Assembly: GCA_050123275.1 (NCBI GenBank)
Contig: JASFHK010000015.1
Span: 1-34,380 of the forward strand
DNA: 34,380 nucleotides
From: E44-bin88 sp050123275
GTDB lineage: Bacteria; Chloroflexota; Dehalococcoidia; Dehalococcoidales; BS750m-G39
Direction of reading: 5' to 3'
The notes under the pieces were generated by a model that was not told the DNA's origin, searched no databases, and saw nothing but the letters and a program-made list of their open reading frames with translations. Below are positions 1 through 7,493 of this stretch, one piece after another; positions within the stretch are counted from its first letter, which is position 1; the number at the start of each line of letters is the position of its first letter. Both the position numbers and the translations under genes were made by a program.

Positions 1-705
1 TTTCCCGCTTTTGACCTCTTTGACGAAGCCTTCCCTTCCCAGCTTGAACCAGTAGGGCTGCCACTCCATCTCGTTGAGGTTTTCCATCAGCCCGGGGAGA
101 AGGTCGAAGGGGACGGTGATAATCAACAGCCCCTCGGGGAGAACGCCGCGTGCCTTCATACTGTAACCCAGACCGCTGACGGTCATGTTAATCTCGCCGT
201 TGAGGTATGGGTGGGCGTACATCCAGGCGCAGGAGAGGCAGGTAGTGCCCTTGAACGACCACATCTTGCCGCTGGCAAAGCTGCTCGCTCTCAAAATGAC
301 CTCGGCCTGGGCGGGGTTGGCGGTGATAATCAGAAAGTCGGGGTCGAAGCTGAGCCTGTCCAGCGGGGCGTGGATGATATACTTCACCGAGTCTTTGGGC
401 ATGAGGGGTATGTAGTCGTAGACGCGGCGGTTGGCGCCCGGCGTCTTGAACATGGAGAATATCGCCCCCAGCTGGCCGCTGTACATCAGGGGGGGAAAGT
501 CGACAAAGCCCACCACGTGCTCGCCGCACTGGACGCTCTCCTCGGTGGCGTAGAAGGGGTCAGAGGTCTGGGCGGCGGCGAACATCTCGCAGATGGCCAG
601 GCTGCCCTCCAGCGGCTTGATGCCCGCAGGTTTGGTCAGGGAGTACTTGACGCCGACGGGCTTCCTTTCGAACTGGAATTTTTCGAACACGGAATAGTCG
701 AGCAT
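1..705 (-). CDS. DUF169 family protein, 3' end outside window
   Basis: An open frame of 235 codons runs from an ATG at 705 to the window edge without a stop, so the C-terminus is missing. The start is supported by an AGGAGGT ribosome site a few bases upstream. The protein resembles the gene just upstream of it (726-1478) along its length: both open with a D-Y-S-V segment, then R-K-P-V-G-V-K, an I/F-C-E-M-F motif, A-N-R-R-V-Y, S-F-D-P-D and a C-A-W-M-Y motif. This pattern fits the DUF169 family, found in anaerobic bacteria and archaea, for which I know no established function. No signal peptide or membrane segment is visible. The 20-nt gap to the upstream gene indicates one transcript. Family assignment is from recognition, not a search. 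Confidence 0.75.
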   Translation of the reverse strand, partial: MLDYSVFEKFQFERKPVGVKYSLTKPAGIKPLEGSLAICEMFAAAQTSDPFYATEESVQCGEHVVGFVDFPPLMYSGQLGAIFSMFKTPGANRRVYDYIPLMPKDSVKYIIHAPLDRLSFDPDFLIITANPAQAEVILRASSFASGKMWSFKGTTCLSCAWMYAHPYLNGEINMTVSGLGYSMKARGVLPEGLLIITVPFDLLPGLMENLNEMEWQPYWFKLGREGFVKEVKSGK

Positions 706-725
706 ATCAAACCTCCTTCGGGTGG

Positions 726-1478
726 TTAATGGCTCTGTATTTTCCGTCTCAGCTCGTTAAAGAGCAGGTCAACGCGCTTCTTGTGCTCGTCGCCGGTGAT
801 GTCGTCCGAGAGCAGGTGCCACTTCATGTTGCGCATGTTCTTGAGGACTTCGTCGAGCCGGGTCCAGGGGATGGAAATGATTATCAGTCCTTCGGGAAGG
901 ACCTTGAGGGCGCGCATGCCCAGGCTGATGCCGCTGATGGTCAGGTTCATCTCGCCGCTGAGGACGGGATAGATGTACATCCAGGCGCAGGCCGCCACCG
1001 AGGTGCCCCTGGCCGACCACATGTCGCCGGAGGCGAAGTTGAGAGCGCGCAGGACGTGGTAGGCCTGGCCGGCCTGGGCGGTGATGACGACCACGTCGGG
1101 GTCGAAGCTGATTTTGTCCAGCGCGGCGAAGGCGACGTAGTTCACCGAGCCTTTGAGCATGCGGGGCAGGTACTGGTAGACGCGGCGGTTGGCGCGGGCT
1201 TCCTCGAAGAGGTCGTCGGCTTCCCCCACCATCCCCCCGACTAGCATCGGGTCGGGGTCTTCCATGCCCAAAAGCAGCGGCTCGACGCATTTGAGGTCTT
1301 CCTGTTGCACGTAGAAGGGGGAGGAGGTCTGGGCTTCGACGAACATCTCGCAGAAGGAGAGGCGTTTTTTGATGCGGGCGATACCTTTGGGTTTTACGGG
1401 AAGGAACTTGACGCCGACGGGCTTTCTTTCCAGGTCGAGTTTGTCGAGGACGGAGTAGTCGCGAGGTTGAGCGGTCAT
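726..1478 (-). CDS. DUF169 family protein
   Basis: This 250-residue soluble protein is the upstream member of a tandem pair of DUF169 paralogues. The frame is open further upstream (to 1538), but the ATG at 1478 is preferred because AAAGGGGG lies just before it and because the homology with the neighbour begins here (D-Y-S-V-L-D-K-L against D-Y-S-V-F-E-K-F). Shared motifs include C-E-M-F near residue 45, A-N-R-R-V-Y-Q-Y near 110, S-F-D-P-D-V-V-V-I-T-A near 135 and a C-A-W-M-Y segment near 172. The C-terminal 40 residues are charged and helical. Function is unknown. Conserved Cys and Asp residues would allow a cofactor or CoA-like ligand, but that is speculation. Confidence 0.78.
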   Translation of the reverse strand: MTAQPRDYSVLDKLDLERKPVGVKFLPVKPKGIARIKKRLSFCEMFVEAQTSSPFYVQQEDLKCVEPLLLGMEDPDPMLVGGMVGEADDLFEEARANRRVYQYLPRMLKGSVNYVAFAALDKISFDPDVVVITAQAGQAYHVLRALNFASGDMWSARGTSVAACAWMYIYPVLSGEMNLTISGISLGMRALKVLPEGLIIISIPWTRLDEVLKNMRNMKWHLLSDDITGDEHKKRVDLLFNELRRKIQSH

Positions 1479-1525
1479 GGCAACCCCCTTTCGGTCAGGT
1501 TGTTTCGAGCTCAGTAACCTGCCTG

Positions 1526-1554
1526 ATTTTAGCAGCAAACCGGGTGGGGTGCAA
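1526..1554 (-). promoter_or_regulatory. Putative promoter of the DUF169 pair
   Basis: On the minus strand a TAAAAT box (1526-1531) preceded by TGC forms an extended -10. A weak TTGCAC box (1549-1554) lies 17 nt upstream of it. Initiation would fall about 40 nt before the ATG at 1478. The extended -10 compensates for a poor -35. Confidence 0.45.
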
Positions 1555-1600
1555 CGGGGTGGGGAGATGGGGAGGGGTGCCGATTGTTAATCCGATGGCG

Positions 1601-2116
1601 CTAGGGGCAGCGCCTGGCCTGCTTGCGCTGCTGAATCTGGCGGGCTTTTTCCGGGTTTTGGGACAACCAGCGCTTTACCCTCTCGTTGTGGCGCTTGCGG
1701 AACTCTTCGGACTGGTTTTTATAGCGGTTGGCTTCCAGGTAGCATTGGTGGGAGCAATAGACATGGCGGTTACCGGGCACGGGGTGGTGACAGACCGGGC
1801 AGGTGTGGCGGTGTAGGTAGCCGGTGATGGCGCCGACGGTTTCCGGCTTCCAGAGCGTCCGCCCGTGGCCGATGACCATGGCCGGCTTGATAACGCCCTG
1901 CCTTCTTAGCTTACTGATGTAGTTATGGCCGCAGCCGGCGCGGCGGATAAGCTCGGTGACGGTGAGCAGGTTCTGGATTCGGGTAGAGCCGTAGTGCTCG
2001 GTGAGCAGCCTTCTCACGCCTTCGCGGGTGATGCCGAAGCGGTCGGCGACGCGGTCGAGGGTAGTCCCCGATTGCCTCATCTTATACATGGTTTCCAGCT
2101 TATTCTGGGTGGTCAT
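1601..2116 (-). CDS. Helix-turn-helix and zinc-binding small protein, unknown role
   Basis: This is a 171-residue basic protein. Residues about 5-45 resemble a homeodomain-like or sigma region 4-type helix-turn-helix (M-R-Q-S-G-T-T-L-D-R-V-A-D-R-F-G-I-T). A second putative DNA-recognition segment follows at about 50-75 (L-T-V-T-E-L-I-R-R-A-G-C). A four-cysteine knuckle, CPVC followed by YCSHQC near residues 107-127, looks like a compact zinc site. The tail is a charged helix with many Arg and Lys. A GGAGGTGGGA ribosome site precedes the ATG at 2116. The combination suggests a DNA-binding accessory protein of the kind scattered in phage and mobile regions. I do not recognise a named family. 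Confidence 0.6.
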   Translation of the reverse strand: MTTQNKLETMYKMRQSGTTLDRVADRFGITREGVRRLLTEHYGSTRIQNLLTVTELIRRAGCGHNYISKLRRQGVIKPAMVIGHGRTLWKPETVGAITGYLHRHTCPVCHHPVPGNRHVYCSHQCYLEANRYKNQSEEFRKRHNERVKRWLSQNPEKARQIQQRKQARRCP

Positions 2117-2142
2117 TTCCCACCTCCCGGCTCTGTTTAACC

Positions 2143-2172
2143 AGAGCCCCCCTTCTGATGAAGGGGGGCTCT
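2143..2172. terminator. Perfect 13-bp GC-rich stem-loop
   Basis: AGAGCCCCCCTTC and its exact complement flank a 4-nt TGAT loop. Four T residues follow on the plus strand, but no plus-strand gene lies upstream. On the minus strand it lies between the stop of the surface protein gene (2212) and the start of the next gene (2116), with no U tract after the stem. It is best read as a transcript-end or mRNA-stabilising structure for the surface protein message, and terminator function is only likely. Confidence 0.6.
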
Positions 2173-2211
2173 TTTGCTTATCCGTTGAAGCTCTTACCCT
2201 CTTAGTCTAGA

Positions 2212-5200
2212 TCAGGGTACTCTCCGGGTCGTGACTATCAGGATAATCACTGCAATCATAAGCGCGCCACCAATTCCGATGAGGACCCAAATCCAGGTAG
2301 GTGTAACCTCTTCGATGGTCACCTCTACCGGCGGTTCGGGTTCCGGAGGTACCTCCGGCTCATCCATGGTGGTGAAGATGCAGACGGCCCACGCGCCAGC
2401 GACGCCGTCGCTAATGGCTCTCACCCTCCAGTAGTAGACCGTTGAGTACTCCAGGCCGGGTATGCTGGCCAGTGCGTTAACCGAGGAGGTGTAGGTGGTA
2501 GCACCGGTCCAGTCAACCGTGCCGTCGGCACTGGCGGCCGCTATCTGGAGCTCGTATCCGGTGGCGCCAACAACCTCATCCCAGGAGAAGTTGGTGTTGA
2601 GGATGATATCGTCGGAACCGCAGATGGGCGAGCAGAGACCGGGTACCGAGCCGAGGGCGGTATCGAATTCGCGCAGGTCTGACCACTTGCTCACGTACGG
2701 TGAGTCACAGGCGACCCTGACCTTCCAGTAGTACTTGGTGCCGGCCAGCAGCGGGTAGTCGGGGTAGAGCGGCAGACAAGTATTCGCCGTCAGGACGGAG
2801 TATTCGAGGTTCTTCAGGGTCGGGCACGTGGCGCAGTAGCTGTAGATGTAGACCTCGTACATGGTAGCGCCGTCCAGGGCCTCCCATTCGAGGGTGGCGG
2901 TGGTCGGTGTGGCTAACAGGGCGCCGTCAGCGGGCGCCACCTGGATTACCGGGGCGGCCAGCGGGTCGTCCCACATCCAGATGGTATCCCACAGGGTTGG
3001 GTAGAAGTCGAGCGCCCAGAGGACGTTGCTACCCATGGTCAGCCAGAGGTCGTCGGGGAAGGTGTAGGTGGGGAAGTGCGCCAGGAAGGAAACCGGCGAC
3101 AGGCCGAAGCTCAGGAACTCCCATTCGACCAGAGGCACCGGTGAAACCGGTGGCATCGGGTCTAGCGGGTTGACCGAGCGCCAGACGCCGGTCGGCTCGT
3201 CCGAAGTGGCTGCCGTGGCGGTTACCTGGAGGTGGCTGCTGATAATCAGGGCGTTGCCGGTGTAGTTGCAGTCAGCGATGTAGTTGTAGTCACCCGTGAT
3301 GTTGTCAACGCCAGTGGCAGGCGCTGTGTTGAAGGTGACCGAGTAGGCGCCGGTGGTGTAGTTGATGGTGCCCGTGCCGCCAGCGCTGCCGGTGAGCGTG
3401 CCGTCACCGTTGTCGGTGAAGGTTTCGGTACCGTCGGTTATGGATAGCGAGCCGACGCAGATGGGGTAGTTGACCAGCGTGCCGGAGAAGGTCACCTCGG
3501 TGTCATCGCCGCTGCCTATTACCTCGTCGTCAACGGCAACCAGGGAGCCACAGGTGATTACGGCCTCGTCCAGGATGTCTATCTGGCCGTAGGCTTCGGA
3601 CTCAAAGCCCCTGATGCCGATTTCGCCGGCAATGGTGCAGATGCACTCGTCCTCGATGCACTCCGTGGTGCAGACCAGGTTGTAGGTGACAATCTCGACC
3701 AGCTCGTTGCTGGTGAAGCTACCGCTGATTACGGTAACCTCTTCCGCCGAAAGCACCAGGTCGCGGTCGCAGATGCAAACGGCTTCGCCGGAGCCGGTGG
3801 AACAGTCAACCTCGATGGTGCCGGTGACGGTAACGGAACCGGGGTTACCCTCGTCGCTGCCGGCGTCGGAAACATAGAGCACGGTGTCGCCCGTGGCGTC
3901 AATGCCCGTCGCCATTTGCAGCGTGCAGGGGTCGCAGGACGCCGAAGCGTCGTCGATGTAGACCCAGTTCTGCTTGGTCATCAGGGCGTCGAAGTTGATG
4001 GCGCAGCGACCGATATCCTGGCCGCCCGCGGCGTATATGGTGTTCATGCCGGGGTCATCGGCAACAGCGTAGCCGGGGTCGAAGACGACGTAGGTTTCGT
4101 CGGTGTCATCGGCGAAGTCGTGCGTTATGGCGTCTTCGATTTCGGCCCAGGTCTCGCCCAGGTCTTGTGACAGGTAAACCTGACCACAAGCATCGCCGAA
4201 GAGGACGTCGGAGGTGGCGCCTCTGGGTAGCGAGAGGTCGAAGTCAACGCCGTCGCAGGCGGGTAAGCCCGTGGAGGTCAGACAGGGGAATTCGCTCCAG
4301 GGGCGGGTGCCGTGGCGGGTGGTGCGGTAGATGGTGCCCGCGTAGCTGCCAGTAGCGCCGGCCGCCAGCACGGTCTCTTCGTCAACGACTATCCAGGCCG
4401 AGATTTCGGGCAACGGGTCGCAGGGGTAAGCCAGCATTCGCCAGCTGCAGCCCCGGTCGATGGAGCGGAACATCTGGAAATCGTTGTTGGCCATGTAGAG
4501 ACAGTCGGTATCGTTGAAGTCGGGAGAGACCTCAACCCAGTCGAGCAGGGTATCGACAACAGCCACGTATTCGGGGCTGAGGCTGCTGAAGACCCTTTCC
4601 CAGTTGCTGCCGTCCCAGCGGAACAGGCTGACGGATTCCTGGTCTTCACCGATATCCGCGCAGCTGTCTTCGTCCCAGGTCAGCACGTACATGGTGGTGC
4701 TACCGTCCAGGTAGCCCGGGGCATGGCTCAAGTCGAGAACAACGTCGATGCTCATCGCAATGAGCGAAATCTGGTTCCAGTACTTGCCGACTTCGTCGCC
4801 GCAGGACATGGAGAAGGCGCAGTTACAGCCAGCGGTGCCGGCTACGGCCGTTTGGTCGTACCAGAGTACGTAGGTCCAGCCGGTGCCGGTGCCGGTAGTA
4901 CTGACCGGGATGGTGGTGGGCGGTAAGCCCAGGCCGGTGGGGTCTTTGTCGCTGTCGTCCCAGGTCCAGCCGCCGTCGGTGCTGTAGAACACCTCGGTCG
5001 CGGCCTGGTTTTCGTAGGTGTCGTAGGCACCGGCGATGAGCGAGCCGTCATTGGTGCCGCCCATGATATCCAGGCTGCAGATGTTGGCGTGATAGAGACC
5101 CGTGCAGCCGCTGGTGTAACCCTGGACGTTGAGGTCGAGGGTCGGCGTCAGCGGTATGGTGTCCGCTATCAGGTAGACATCGCCGCCGGCAACGTTAGTG

Positions 5201-6519
5201 TCGGAGCCGTCCCAGGCAGTGACGCCGAGGAACATGGAGTGGGTGTCGGCAAAGTCATCGGGGAAGGCGAAGCGCGAGGCGTGGATGATAGCGAAGTTGA
5301 GCGGGGTAACGGCATCGCAGTCGTAGAAGAGTTCACCGATGAAGTTCCAGCTGCAGGTGGTGCCCACCGTGCTAACGACCTGCGTGGACGGTTCGTTGGT
5401 CCCGTCGCAGTCCTCGTCAAGGGTGCTGATGAGGGCGTAGGCCTTGTTGGTGGTGGCGAAGTCGGGGGCGCAGCCCACCGAGAAGACATCGAAGCAGCCG
5501 GTGGGAATTACCGAGGCGTATTCGTAGTCGGCCTCGATATTGAGCCCGGCACCCGGGTTAGCGCCGTAGGAGATGGTCCAGTCGCCGGTAACGTAGTCGA
5601 TGGTACCCGAGCCGCCGTTATCGCCGACAAGGACGCCAAAGCCGTTATCGGTGAAGGTCTCGGTAGGAGTGGCATCCTCGATGACCACCGTTCCGGGTAC
5701 GACCGGGAAGTTGGCAAAGGTACCGTTGTAGTTGAGAGTACCATCAACGGTAGGGCCGAAAATCTCGTCGGTTACGGTGGTGAGGGTGGTGTCGATATCA
5801 CAGCAGCCGTAGCACTTCAGTTGCAGGTCGCCCCACTCGGCCGGGAAGGTCTCGTCGGATATCCAGAGAACGGTACCGGCGATGATATCACCCGGATAGA
5901 GAGCGTGGGTGGTGGGATAGAGATGACCTACATACCTGGTGCCGATGAAGACGATGGGGTCGTTGGCGCCGTCATAAGCCAGGTCGATGCAGGTGATAGG
6001 CTCGTGCGTGATAGGCATGCCGCAGGCCCCCATCAGGTGGGATTCGAGGTTCTCTGCCGCCACGGTCATGAAGCTCATGCCGCCGTTTACCGACTTGTAA
6101 ACGTAGTTACCGTCGGTAAGGTAGATGACATCTTCGCTCAGGCTGGAGCAGACCATGTCGACAACGCGTCCGCCTCCATAGTAGAAGGGGATGGTGGATG
6201 CCGACCAGGTACGCCCGCCGTCAACGGACTTGAAGATGTCATCCGTACCTGGGTTGTTAGGAGTTGCGGCGGTACCGGCTACATAGGCGTAGAGGTCACC
6301 GTCGATGCCTTTGGCAACAGGCCCCACCCGTTCGATAGCGGGGTCAAAGAACCAGGCGCCTTCAAGGCCCGGGGTCGGGTCGTAGCCCGTCCACATGTTG
6401 GGGACCGGGTTCAGGTCTTCGAAGGGACCGGCCGAGGCGGGAAGAGCGAATACCATCAGGCTGGCTAAAAGAACCAGCGATAAGGCTATCCCCAGCACTC
6501 CTTTCATTTTGGCTTTCAT
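2212..6519 (-). CDS. Secreted, membrane-anchored surface protein with Asp-box repeats and Fn3-like domains
   Basis: This is a 1435-residue exported protein. The ATG at 6519 is chosen over an upstream ATG at 6564 because AAAGGAG precedes it and a signal peptide starts there (K-A-K-M-K-G, a hydrophobic core, then ALPASA near residue 30). The body carries repeated Asp-box-like motifs (for example SVDGGRTW, STDGGWTW, SIDRGCSW, SQDLGETW), as in BNR/sortilin-type beta-propellers. An 85-residue module occurs twice (about 250-336 and 995-1078), marked by E-T-F-T-D-N-G and a later G-T-I-x-Y. Two fibronectin-type-III-like domains follow at about 1193-1285 and 1293-1383 (YYWKVR, YYWRVR). A Pro/Glu linker, one membrane helix and a short basic R-R-V-P tail end the protein. 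It is rich in paired cysteines. It is probably a cell-surface or S-layer-associated protein; the ligand is unknown. Confidence 0.85.
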   Translation of the reverse strand: MKAKMKGVLGIALSLVLLASLMVFALPASAGPFEDLNPVPNMWTGYDPTPGLEGAWFFDPAIERVGPVAKGIDGDLYAYVAGTAATPNNPGTDDIFKSVDGGRTWSASTIPFYYGGGRVVDMVCSSLSEDVIYLTDGNYVYKSVNGGMSFMTVAAENLESHLMGACGMPITHEPITCIDLAYDGANDPIVFIGTRYVGHLYPTTHALYPGDIIAGTVLWISDETFPAEWGDLQLKCYGCCDIDTTLTTVTDEIFGPTVDGTLNYNGTFANFPVVPGTVVIEDATPTETFTDNGFGVLVGDNGGSGTIDYVTGDWTISYGANPGAGLNIEADYEYASVIPTGCFDVFSVGCAPDFATTNKAYALISTLDEDCDGTNEPSTQVVSTVGTTCSWNFIGELFYDCDAVTPLNFAIIHASRFAFPDDFADTHSMFLGVTAWDGSDTNVAGGDVYLIADTIPLTPTLDLNVQGYTSGCTGLYHANICSLDIMGGTNDGSLIAGAYDTYENQAATEVFYSTDGGWTWDDSDKDPTGLGLPPTTIPVSTTGTGTGWTYVLWYDQTAVAGTAGCNCAFSMSCGDEVGKYWNQISLIAMSIDVVLDLSHAPGYLDGSTTMYVLTWDEDSCADIGEDQESVSLFRWDGSNWERVFSSLSPEYVAVVDTLLDWVEVSPDFNDTDCLYMANNDFQMFRSIDRGCSWRMLAYPCDPLPEISAWIVVDEETVLAAGATGSYAGTIYRTTRHGTRPWSEFPCLTSTGLPACDGVDFDLSLPRGATSDVLFGDACGQVYLSQDLGETWAEIEDAITHDFADDTDETYVVFDPGYAVADDPGMNTIYAAGGQDIGRCAINFDALMTKQNWVYIDDASASCDPCTLQMATGIDATGDTVLYVSDAGSDEGNPGSVTVTGTIEVDCSTGSGEAVCICDRDLVLSAEEVTVISGSFTSNELVEIVTYNLVCTTECIEDECICTIAGEIGIRGFESEAYGQIDILDEAVITCGSLVAVDDEVIGSGDDTEVTFSGTLVNYPICVGSLSITDGTETFTDNGDGTLTGSAGGTGTINYTTGAYSVTFNTAPATGVDNITGDYNYIADCNYTGNALIISSHLQVTATAATSDEPTGVWRSVNPLDPMPPVSPVPLVEWEFLSFGLSPVSFLAHFPTYTFPDDLWLTMGSNVLWALDFYPTLWDTIWMWDDPLAAPVIQVAPADGALLATPTTATLEWEALDGATMYEVYIYSYCATCPTLKNLEYSVLTANTCLPLYPDYPLLAGTKYYWKVRVACDSPYVSKWSDLREFDTALGSVPGLCSPICGSDDIILNTNFSWDEVVGATGYELQIAAASADGTVDWTGATTYTSSVNALASIPGLEYSTVYYWRVRAISDGVAGAWAVCIFTTMDEPEVPPEPEPPVEVTIEEVTPTWIWVLIGIGGALMIAVIILIVTTRRVP

Positions 6520-6586
6520 TTTATTAAGTTTTCTCCTTTGTTTTATATAACCTCCAATGGGCATAACCCATCGGATGGCTCAAAAG

Positions 6587-6634
6587 TCACCTCAGTTGAA
6601 TTCTATATTTGATTTCCCCTCGCGGGTCGGACAC
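6587..6634 (-). CDS. Possible short leader peptide
   Basis: A GTG at 6634 opens 15 codons ending at TGA 6587-6589. It has an excellent upstream ribosome site, AAAGGAGGTGAT, about 10 nt away. Just before it, ATG-CCG-TAG forms a one-codon start-stop whose TAG overlaps the GTG. It sits between the structured leader (6699-6794) and the start of the surface protein gene (6519). Translation here could couple to or attenuate the downstream gene. The strong ribosome site is the only evidence. Confidence 0.25.
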   Translation of the reverse strand: MSDPRGEIKYRIQLR

Positions 6635-6698
6635 TACGGCATCACCTCCTTTTATCGGTATTCCTTTCGGTCTATAACGCTTTTTTGGTAAGCGGGTG

Positions 6699-6794
6699 GT
6701 CGATTGGGTGTAGAACCCCAAGGAGGAGAGCCGGTGAGGGAGGCCGATGAAAACCCCGCTCCGGCCCAGGACCCTAGCTCTACCCCCAATCGAC
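6699..6794 (-). ncRNA. Structured leader element with a 16-bp closing stem
   Basis: The arms 6699-6714 and 6779-6794 are reverse complements at 15 of 16 positions (GTCGATTGGG pairs with CCCAATCGAC, then TCTAC with GTAGA). Allowing one bulge, another four pairs (GGTG/CACC) extend the stem outward. The 64-nt interior is G/C rich and can form smaller helices (GCCGG with CCGGC). The element is about 180 nt upstream of the surface protein ATG and would be transcribed in its leader. I cannot match it to a riboswitch class that I know. An alternative is a small terminal-inverted-repeat element such as a MITE. Confidence 0.5.
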
Positions 6795-6835
6795 ACCTTT
6801 AGGCGGGAAGTCGCCTGATCACGCTTATTAGCCTT

Positions 6836-6853
6836 GCGGGCTGGCCAGCCCGC
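6836..6853. repeat. 18-bp perfect palindrome
   Basis: GCGGGCTGGCCAGCCCGC is perfectly self-complementary. It lies in the leader of the surface protein gene, about 75 nt downstream of the P2 -10 box, so it could be a regulator site or a leader hairpin. Confidence 0.55.
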
Positions 6854-6926
6854 CGCGATATTTCACCTCCCGGGCAGGAGCCGACGCTATATAAACGAAC
6901 AGATGCGGCTCATACCTTTCCCTTAC

Positions 6927-6980
6927 GGTCACAGTTTGTCCGTTAAGGCACATGCTAACACCAATAATCTGGGTTGTCAA
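6927..6980 (-). promoter_or_regulatory. Promoter P2 with operator-like unit (surface protein gene)
   Basis: On the minus strand TTGACA (6975-6980), a 17-nt spacer and TAGCAT (6952-6957) form a good promoter. Directly downstream is a 26-nt unit that matches the corresponding unit of P1 at 19 of 26 positions, including GGACA-N5-TGACC, an imperfect dyad. Confidence 0.55.
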
Positions 6981-7009
6981 TAGGTCCAGATACGGATTTT
7001 CTCTTTTAG

Positions 7010-7064
7010 GGTCACTGTATGTCCCTTTGCGGACAATAGTAATACCGTTTGGGGGGTTTGTCAA
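7010..7064 (-). promoter_or_regulatory. Promoter P1 with operator-like unit (surface protein gene)
   Basis: On the minus strand TTGACA (7059-7064), a 17-nt spacer and TACTAT (7036-7041) form a promoter. The following unit (7010-7035) contains TGTCC-N6-GGACA and GGACA-N5-TGACC. It occupies the same position relative to the -10 box as the unit of P2, so the whole promoter-operator appears duplicated. Confidence 0.55.
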
Positions 7065-7079
7065 GGGGGTGGTTTTTAG

Positions 7080-7107
7080 TTGACAAGCCGCGATATTACA
7101 CTATAGA
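7080..7107 (+). promoter_or_regulatory. Promoter of the XRE regulator gene, near-leaderless
   Basis: TTGACA (7080-7085), a 16-nt spacer and TATAGA (7102-7107) lie so close to the ATG at 7116 that initiation would fall within a base or two of the start codon. No Shine-Dalgarno sequence is present. Its -35 is 15 bp from the back-to-back -35 of P1, so one bound protein could affect both directions. Confidence 0.6.
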
Positions 7108-7115
7108 ATGTAGCC

Positions 7116-7493
7116 ATGAACACGAAAGAAGTCCCCATAGTAACATTTCTTAGTGAGCTTATGCGCAGGCGCAAGCGCCTGCCGAGTCAAATGGCGTCTG
7201 ATTTAGGTATAAGTCACGCTACCGTCAGCCGCTGGCTTTCCGGCGAGGATATCCCCAGCACCAAATCCTGCCGGAAACTGGCTGATTATAGCGGGGCGCC
7301 TCTGGAGAGAATTCTTTCTATCGTCGGTCATCTGCCCAGAGTAACTGATACCGGATATGCTGAATGGCCCGAGTTTCGGGAGTACGCCCATCAGAAGTAT
7401 CCCGATGAGCTGGATGAAGACCTGATTACCATGATTGAGGATCTCATTGAGCGCCGAAGACAAAAAAAATACGATGCCAAAAAGCGTCCCTAG
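7116..7493 (+). CDS. XRE-family helix-turn-helix regulator
   Basis: This 125-residue protein has a Cro/C1-type helix-turn-helix at residues about 24-60 (Q-M-A-S-D-L-G-I-S-H-A-T-V-S-R-W-L-S-G). The rest is a short helical C-terminal region rich in acidic and then basic residues. It should bind DNA as a dimer. It is followed, with a 20-nt overlap, by an ImmA/IrrE-type metallopeptidase. XRE/peptidase pairs of this kind (ImmR-ImmA, DdrO-IrrE) are known in which the peptidase cleaves the repressor on a stress signal. The gene is divergent from the surface protein gene, whose promoter-operators are within 60 bp, so that gene and its own promoter are candidate targets. Confidence 0.82.
   Translation: MNTKEVPIVTFLSELMRRRKRLPSQMASDLGISHATVSRWLSGEDIPSTKSCRKLADYSGAPLERILSIVGHLPRVTDTGYAEWPEFREYAHQKYPDELDEDLITMIEDLIERRRQKKYDAKKRP

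Larger units (their letters stand above)
6520..7058 (-). other. Long 5' leader and promoter region of the surface protein gene
   Basis: About 540 nt without a convincing gene. From its promoter end to the ATG at 6519 it holds two duplicated promoter-operator units (7010-7064 and 6927-6980), an 18-bp perfect palindrome (6836-6853), a 5-bp hairpin (6801-6816), a 96-nt stem-loop (6699-6794) and a strong ribosome site with a possible short peptide (6587-6634). Transcripts from either promoter would carry a 5' untranslated leader of more than 400 nt. Confidence 0.65.

Noticed and set aside
5089..6468. Long plus-strand open frame (459 codons) opposite the propeller protein
   Set aside because: Shadow of a GC-rich minus-strand gene; Gly/Val/Asp-rich low-complexity translation, no ribosome site, no domain.
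6828..7064. Minus-strand frame of 78 codons
   Set aside because: It overlaps both promoter units and the palindrome, lacks a ribosome site and resembles no protein.
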